The notes under the pieces were generated by a model, which searched no databases, was not told the origin of the DNA, and was given only the letters and a program-made list of their open reading frames with translations. DNA of 64,000 nucleotides. It comes from JAEUKA01 sp044228505. Lineage in GTDB: Bacteria > Myxococcota_A > Polyangia > Palsa-1104 > JAEUJZ01. The stretch is from assembly GCA_044228505.1 (NCBI GenBank), contig JBGAUT010000001.1, forward strand, positions 124,001 to 188,000, written 5' to 3'. The translations under genes were made by a program, and so were the position numbers. Of the stretch, positions 59,440 to 64,000 are shown one piece after another (position 1 is the first letter of the stretch; every line of letters starts with the position of its first letter).

Positions 59440-61497
59440 ATGGCCAAAACGGGTCAGCGCAGGGAAGCGTATGGCGTCTACTATTTCGTCGTCGAGATCG
59501 AGGGCGAACGATTCGCTCACTTCCGCTCCGCTACCGGCCTCAAGTCCGAGGCAGAAGTGGTGCCGATGTCGGAAGGTGGTTGGAACGCTGCCGAGCATAA
59601 GCTCGTCGGACGGACCAAATACCCCAACATCGTCCTGAAGCAGGGAGCGGCGGGACCGGAGATGTGGCGCAAGCGTCAGCGCTACATCAGCGACACCACT
59701 GGCGATCTCCGTCGCTTCGATGGGGCGGTCATCCAGATGGGCCCTGGCGGAAAAGCCGTCGCCACCTGGACGTTTACCAATGCGTGGGTTTGCAAGTGGG
59801 AAGCGCCCGATTGGGATGCCAACAAGAACGAGATCGCCATCGAGACGATCGAGATCGTTCACGAAGGGCTTGCGCTCAACGGCTCCGGCCCGACGCCGCC
59901 ACGCTCGAAGCACTCCTCTGGGGCGAAGAGTGCCGCGTCACCTGGCGCTGCCAAGCAAGCCGCGGCGGCTGCCAAAGGCGGTGCGGGGGCCGCAGCCAAG
60001 GGTGCCACCGATGCCGCCAAGGGTGCCGCCAAGGGTGCCACCGACGCAGCCAAGAGCGCAGCCAAGGGTGCCACCGACGCAGCGAAGGGGGCAGCCAAGA
60101 CTGCCGCTGACGCGGCCAAGGATGCAGCCAAGACGGCCGAGAAGGCCGCAGGCAAGGCTGTCGCCGACGCTACCAAGGACGTGGCCAAAGCCGCAGGCAA
60201 AGCCGGCGTCGACAACTTCAAGCCTGAAGTCACCGTTGGTAAGGACGGTGTCCATGCGCACGTTGAAGGCGACTTCAAGAAGAACATCGCGGGCGTGCCG
60301 GTGAGTGGTCACGTCTCGGCGGATGCCGTCGCCAACAAGAACGGAGTCAAAGCCACTGCCAGCGGTAATGCCAAAGCCGAGGCCGGTCCGGTCAAAGCCG
60401 AAGCGAAAGCTGATGCCGGAGTTTCCGTCGGTAAGGATGGCGTCAAAGCGCACGCTCAAGGCGAGGTGGCGGCCAAGGCGGATGTCAAGGCCGGTCCCGT
60501 CGACATTCACGCCGATGCGTCAGCCAAGGGTCGCGTCGATGAAAAGGGCGCGACGGGCTCGGTGGATGCGAACGTCAATGCCAAGACCCAGGCCAAGGTC
60601 GCTGGGATGGACGTGAAGGCCGAGGCTGGGGCCAAGGTTCACGCCGACGAAAAAGGCAGCCATGCCGAAGCTGGCGTGAAAGCCACTGCCGAGGGCAAGG
60701 TCGGCCCGGCCAACGTCAAGGCGGGTGCCGATGCCGGTGTGACGGCCGACAGCAAGGAAGGCGTCAAGGCTCATGCTGGGGCGGAAGCTCACGCCGATGC
60801 GAAGGTGGGCAACGCGACGGTGAGTGGAGATGCCAAGGCTGGCGTGACGGCGGACAAGACGGGAGTGCATGGCTCGGCGGATGCGCACGTCGGAGCCAAG
60901 GCAGAGCAGAAGATCGGTGGAACGACGGTGACCGAGGAAGTGGGAGCCGGGGTGCATGCCGATGAGAAAGGCACGACGGCCGGAGTTGAGGCCAAGGCGC
61001 ATGCGGAAGGCAAGAGCGGGCCTGTGGCCTACAATGCCGATGCCGGAGCCGGAGCCTCGGTGGGGCCAGATGGACCGAAAGCGCACGCCGAGGTGGGTGG
61101 GCACGCCGATGCGAAGGTGGGCGATACCAACCTGAGCGGGGACGCCAAGGCTGGCGTGACGGCGGACAAGACGGGCGTACAGGCGGGGGTTGATGCCAAG
61201 GTTCATGCGGACGGTAAGGCCGGCCCGGTAGCCTACAATGCCGACGCCGGAGCCGGAGCATCAGTCGGCCCAGGTGGACCTCGTGCCTATGGCGATCTTC
61301 GTGCCACGGCGCAAGAGAAGATTGGCCCAGTGACCGTTACCGAAGATATCAACGCGCACGCCACCGTCGACAAAAAGGGAGTTCATGCCCAGGCCAGCGG
61401 CGATGTCTCTGGCGAAGCAGGCGGCAAGAAGGTCGGCGCTCATGGCGAAGTGAGCAACGAAAGCGCGCCAAAGGGCAACGTCTACAAGAACTTCTAG
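59440..61497 (+). CDS. Contractile-tail tube (gp19/Hcp-like) domain fused to LEA-like and beta repeats
   Basis: 685 residues. Residues 1-148 match the phage tail-tube/extracellular-injection inner-tube family: YGVYYFVVEIEGERFAHFRSATGLKSEAEVV..., KLVGRTKYPNIVLK, WRKRQRYI, ATWTFTNAWVCKWEAP, IAIETIEIVHEGL. Residues about 150-265 are an Ala/Lys helix with 11-residue repeats (AKGATDAAKGA). Residues about 265-685 are beta-type repeats such as GPVKAEAKADAGVSVGKDG and VTADKTGVHGSADAHVGAKA. Known tube proteins end near residue 150, so the extension is exceptional. No sheath, baseplate or spike gene is in the window. Strong SD; ends before a terminator. Confidence 0.85.
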   Translation: MAKTGQRREAYGVYYFVVEIEGERFAHFRSATGLKSEAEVVPMSEGGWNAAEHKLVGRTKYPNIVLKQGAAGPEMWRKRQRYISDTTGDLRRFDGAVIQMGPGGKAVATWTFTNAWVCKWEAPDWDANKNEIAIETIEIVHEGLALNGSGPTPPRSKHSSGAKSAASPGAAKQAAAAAKGGAGAAAKGATDAAKGAAKGATDAAKSAAKGATDAAKGAAKTAADAAKDAAKTAEKAAGKAVADATKDVAKAAGKAGVDNFKPEVTVGKDGVHAHVEGDFKKNIAGVPVSGHVSADAVANKNGVKATASGNAKAEAGPVKAEAKADAGVSVGKDGVKAHAQGEVAAKADVKAGPVDIHADASAKGRVDEKGATGSVDANVNAKTQAKVAGMDVKAEAGAKVHADEKGSHAEAGVKATAEGKVGPANVKAGADAGVTADSKEGVKAHAGAEAHADAKVGNATVSGDAKAGVTADKTGVHGSADAHVGAKAEQKIGGTTVTEEVGAGVHADEKGTTAGVEAKAHAEGKSGPVAYNADAGAGASVGPDGPKAHAEVGGHADAKVGDTNLSGDAKAGVTADKTGVQAGVDAKVHADGKAGPVAYNADAGAGASVGPGGPRAYGDLRATAQEKIGPVTVTEDINAHATVDKKGVHAQASGDVSGEAGGKKVGAHGEVSNESAPKGNVYKNF
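59995..60126 (+). repeat. Four tandem 33-bp units in the tube-fusion gene
   Basis: Units of 33 bases encoding AKGATDAAKGA, AKGATDAAKSA, AKGATDAAKGA and AKTAADAAKDA. This 11-residue periodicity is typical of LEA/apolipoprotein-like amphipathic helices. The first three units differ at only a few bases, so recent duplication is likely. Confidence 0.8.
60822..61275 (+). repeat. Long internal repeats encoding the beta-type region
   Basis: Blocks encoding SGDAKAGVTADKTGV recur at about 60832 and 61144, and blocks encoding AYNADAGAGASVGP recur at 61027 and 61231 (204 bases apart, 68 codons), with near-identical DNA. Indicates expansion by duplication. Confidence 0.7.
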
Positions 61498-61562
61498 GCA
61501 GCGATTTCGCCGAAAAGCCGCCGATTTTGGTCAAAACAGACCGAAAATGGCGGGGCTCGTCC

Positions 61563-61603
61563 AACCCATCACTAGGCATTGAGCCGGGTGATGGGTTTTT
61601 TAT
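61563..61603 (+). terminator. Rho-independent terminator of the tube-fusion gene
   Basis: Stem AACCCATCAC (61563-61572) and GTGATGGGTT (61588-61597), 15-base loop, followed by TTTTATTT. It lies 66 bases after the tube-fusion stop and reads in plus direction, so the gene is monocistronic. Confidence 0.9.
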
Positions 61604-61619
61604 TTGGCAGGTTTGGCGA

Positions 61620-63197
61620 CTAACCGACGAGTGGGGCCCCGATGAGGCGGCGAAGCTGGATGATCGACAACGACAGATCGAAGCGAGCCTGCGCCAAGCC
61701 GACCGCCGATAGGTCCATCTGATCCTGCGAAGTCAGCAGATCGAGCTGAGTGGCCGTACCGGCCTCGTACTGAAGCCGAACCAAGTTGAGTGTCTCCTGG
61801 GCCATCTGGAAGGCGCGCTGTGCGGTGAGGAGGCCCTGGCGCTTGGTCTGGACGGTGCGGCGAGCGTTGATGACTTCATCGCTGATGCTCTCGCGGAGCT
61901 GCTCCATCCGCAGCTCGGCATCGCGGCGCTGGGCATCGAACTGGTGGCGCTGCGCATCGCGGACAAAGCCGTCGAAGAGCTGCCAGTCGATTTGGGCACC
62001 GAAGGAGTAGCTGTCATTGCGGCCCGCAAAGCCGGTGGCATTGGTCAGGCGGATGTTGCCAAACAGCGAGACGTTGGGCGCATAGCGCAGCCACGATGAC
62101 GTCACTTGCGACTTGGCGGCCTGCATCGACAGATCGATGCTGAGAAGCTCGGGACGGCTCTTGAGCGCTTGGTCGACAAGTTGATCTTCGGCGGTCAGCT
62201 CAGTGCTCGGCTCGGGCGGCGGCGTAACCTTGAAGCTGCCTGCCGGTTGCTTGATCATCGTCGCCAGCATTCGATAGGCCGAGGCTCGGCTGTCTTGAGA
62301 CTCGAGCAGACGTTGTTTGGCCTGAATCAGCGCCAGCTCGGCCCGAGTGACCTCGACCTTGTTGACGACGCCTGCTTGCAGTCGGACCTTGGCGTTATCA
62401 ACGGTCTTTTGGGCGACCTCGATGGTGTTGGTGCGAGCGGCGACCAGCTCTTCTGAGCCTGCAGCAGCAAAAAACGCCGTTGCTACCGATTGAAGCACCT
62501 GCGCCATCGTCACCTCGAGCTGCCGTTCCTGGGCGCGGTAGGCCAGCTTTGCTCCTTGTAGGGCAGGGTAGGCAGCCGGGACCAGTAGCGGCACGTTGGC
62601 GACGATATTGGCGTCCAGTTGCAGGCGCGGCTGGATCACGATTTGTGGGTTGGCGCTGGTGAGCATCGAATCCAGCTCATCCACCGTCGGTGGTGCTTTG
62701 GTAAGCTGTGAGGCCGGGTCGGTGAGCTGCTTACACAGCGAGTCCACTGCGTCGCGGTTTGCTCCGCTGGCATTCCGACAGTAATCGGCGAGCGACTTGG
62801 TCAGCGTCCCTTGCTGCAGCATGCCGGTCTTGGCCAGCGCGATCGACGCATCCGAAATCGCTCCGCCCTGAAGCAGGCTGGAAAAGGTCTGCGCTCTCTG
62901 ATCAAAGGGAACTTTGACCTCGGGCTCGTTGATGGTCAGTCGCCCTTGCACGTTCAGCGTGGGAAGTAGCGCTGCCATGGCGCGCTCGACGTCGGCGTGC
63001 GAGCCCTTGAGTCGGGCTCGCGCAGCGGCGAGATCGCGGTTCTGGGTTTCGCCCAGCTTGATGGCATCCTCAATGGTTAGGCTGCGAGCGGCATTTGCCG
63101 TCGCTGCACGAGAGTCTTGTTGGGCAGCCGAGAGAGCGGGTGACAGCGAGGTCACCGAGCACAAGGCGAACGCAAACAGGCGTGCGCACGGGTACAT
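61620..63197 (-). CDS. TolC-family outer-membrane efflux protein
   Basis: 525 residues. Signal peptide (ARLFAFALCSVTSLSPALSAA) and two OEP repeats: the first half includes LTIEDAIKLGETQNRDL and LPTLNVQGRL, the second DQLVDQALKSRPELLSIDL and YAPNVSLFGNIRL, each with long coiled-coil helices (ARTNTIEVAQKTVDNAKVRLQAG...VEVTRAELALIQAKQRLL). Forms the outer channel of tripartite efflux or type I secretion. The inner-membrane partners are not adjacent in the window. An insert with two Cys (CRNASG...LCKQL) in the first half is atypical. Confidence 0.9.
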   Translation of the reverse strand: MYPCARLFAFALCSVTSLSPALSAAQQDSRAATANAARSLTIEDAIKLGETQNRDLAAARARLKGSHADVERAMAALLPTLNVQGRLTINEPEVKVPFDQRAQTFSSLLQGGAISDASIALAKTGMLQQGTLTKSLADYCRNASGANRDAVDSLCKQLTDPASQLTKAPPTVDELDSMLTSANPQIVIQPRLQLDANIVANVPLLVPAAYPALQGAKLAYRAQERQLEVTMAQVLQSVATAFFAAAGSEELVAARTNTIEVAQKTVDNAKVRLQAGVVNKVEVTRAELALIQAKQRLLESQDSRASAYRMLATMIKQPAGSFKVTPPPEPSTELTAEDQLVDQALKSRPELLSIDLSMQAAKSQVTSSWLRYAPNVSLFGNIRLTNATGFAGRNDSYSFGAQIDWQLFDGFVRDAQRHQFDAQRRDAELRMEQLRESISDEVINARRTVQTKRQGLLTAQRAFQMAQETLNLVRLQYEAGTATQLDLLTSQDQMDLSAVGLAQARFDLSLSIIQLRRLIGAPLVG

Positions 63198-63232
63198 GGA
63201 GCTTTCGATCCTTTCTGCTTTCGGTCGAGCGA

Positions 63233-63640
63233 CTAGGGAACGAGCTTAAGGTGGCTCGGTCGCGGCTTCTTACCAGGTTTCGCTGGCGGCGGTGGCGGCT
63301 CTGGTGGTGGAGGAGGCTCCGCAGCCTCAACGTCTTTGGGAACGTCCTCTTCCCAAACCATGCCTCGTTTGTCGCCATCGTGCATCGCAAATACCGCTGA
63401 CCAGGGAATCAGCGTCGAGTGCGGACTCCTTTGGAAGGACAGAGTTGCTTTGATGCCTTCGTCGTCAATCGTGAGGTCCGCAATCGGCATCGGCATGTTA
63501 TAGCCGTATTGCAATACGAGCCGTGGCTCTCTCCTCAGGTGGGGGGGCAAAACAACGCCGTCCCGACGAGGGTCGAGCACAACGTAGACCCACGCATCCT
63601 TGAGGAGTTCGAGCATCACCTGTTTCTTTTCCGGGAGCAT
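63233..63640 (-). CDS. sspB: SspB-like ClpXP specificity adaptor
   Basis: 135 residues. The SspB core covers 1-100: DPRRDGVVLPPHLR, LVLQYGYNMPMPIADLTIDDEGIKATLSF, and HSTLIPWSAVFAMHDGDKRGMVW. A Pro-rich linker and the C-terminal SHLKLVP follow; the last residues resemble the XB peptide (LxVV) by which SspB docks on the ClpX zinc domain. Delivers SsrA-tagged or other substrates to ClpXP in the cytoplasm. Shorter linker than in E. coli. Lies 35 bases upstream of the TolC gene. Confidence 0.85.
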   Translation of the reverse strand: MLPEKKQVMLELLKDAWVYVVLDPRRDGVVLPPHLRREPRLVLQYGYNMPMPIADLTIDDEGIKATLSFQRSPHSTLIPWSAVFAMHDGDKRGMVWEEDVPKDVEAAEPPPPPEPPPPPAKPGKKPRPSHLKLVP

Positions 63641-63757
63641 GACGAGTCTTTCCGTGACTGGAATCGAACGTACGTTAGCACGGCTCCCAAAATTGGCACC
63701 CCGCTCGTATCGAGTCTATGTGAGACAACCGATTGCTTGAACTTGTACCCAAACGCC

Positions 63758-64000
63758 ATGCCTGAAAAAGATCCTTCTCATTGGCTGTACCGCTTTACCT
63801 CGGACGAATGGCTGCGCGCTTCCGCACACGAGCTGATTCATGCGCGGCGAGCCTTTTTGCAAAAAGCGCAGCGGGAAGGGGTGGCTCACTCGCGACGAGC
63901 GGCCGGGATGGCGGTAAATGCGCTGCTGTGGCATCGACCAGACGAGACGTATGGGCGCAGCTTTATGGAGCACTTGGCGACGCTGAAGAGCGATCCCAAC
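63758..64000 (+). CDS. Unknown protein, 3' end outside window
   Basis: 81 codons visible from the ATG at 63758, ending exactly at the window edge without a stop. Helical, HEPN-like pattern: EWLRASAHELIHARRAFLQKA, then GVAHSRRAAGMAVNALLW and YGRSFMEHL. Family assignment needs the rest of the gene. No signal peptide. Divergent from sspB across about 117 bases. Confidence 0.5.
   Translation, partial: MPEKDPSHWLYRFTSDEWLRASAHELIHARRAFLQKAQREGVAHSRRAAGMAVNALLWHRPDETYGRSFMEHLATLKSDPN

Overview
The window reads as a chromosomal segment of a Gram-negative, predatory or social-type bacterium, most likely a myxobacterium-like member of the Myxococcota. This is inferred from several eukaryote-like Ser/Thr kinases, a 7TM-DISM sensor fused to a Ser/Thr kinase, TPR and beta-propeller lipoproteins, soluble P450s, TonB-receptor and TolC-type outer-membrane proteins, NtrC-type regulators and a moderately high GC content. 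No rRNA, tRNA or CRISPR array was found. Nearly every gene belongs to a family I can name or at least describe. About ten stretches of 200-450 bases carry no convincing gene.

Left part (1-14.8 kb): the tail of an ECF41-type sigma factor, a DUF2293 protein, an intracellular PHA depolymerase, two Ser/Thr kinases (one overlapping a TPR protein), an AT-richer beta-propeller lipoprotein, thioredoxin, an ethanolamine-permease-like transporter, a CinA/MoaB-type protein, a P450 and an LIC_10091-like secreted protein. 15.1-20.8 kb is a one-direction set: a B12-type radical SAM enzyme, a molybdopterin oxidoreductase (overlapping stop and start), a Ddl-like ATP-grasp ligase and a GNAT acetyltransferase. 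20.8-24.6 kb holds a second beta-propeller lipoprotein and a 7TM-DISM/kinase gene that stops inside the catalytic loop.

Middle (24.6-48.9 kb): an amidohydrolase, small unknowns, an aro cluster (AroK-AroB fusion, aroA, aroC), a Gly-rich lipoprotein, a KdpD-like sensor plus KinB-like histidine kinase, diverging from an outer-membrane porin and an AlgB/NtrC-like regulator with sigma-54-type promoter motifs between them, an IS remnant, a metzincin-like lipoprotein, a fibre/hydrolase cluster with a Bacteroidota-type tail motif, and a second P450. At 48.9 kb the missing 3' half of a kinase of the same family as the 24.6 kb truncation appears in the same orientation, so the 24.35 kb between them may be an insertion or translocation into one ancestral gene.

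Right part (49-64 kb): PlsC, a TonB-type receptor with a small lipoprotein, then the most unusual block: a metallophosphoesterase translationally coupled to a trypsin-like/STAND-NTPase/TM/14-WD40 protein, divergent from a contractile-tail tube-domain protein fused to LEA-like 11-mer repeats and a long beta-type repeat region, closed by a clear intrinsic terminator. TolC, an SspB-like ClpXP adaptor and the start of an unknown gene finish the window. The conflict-system-like pair facing a lone tube-fusion protein is the best candidate for an undescribed system.
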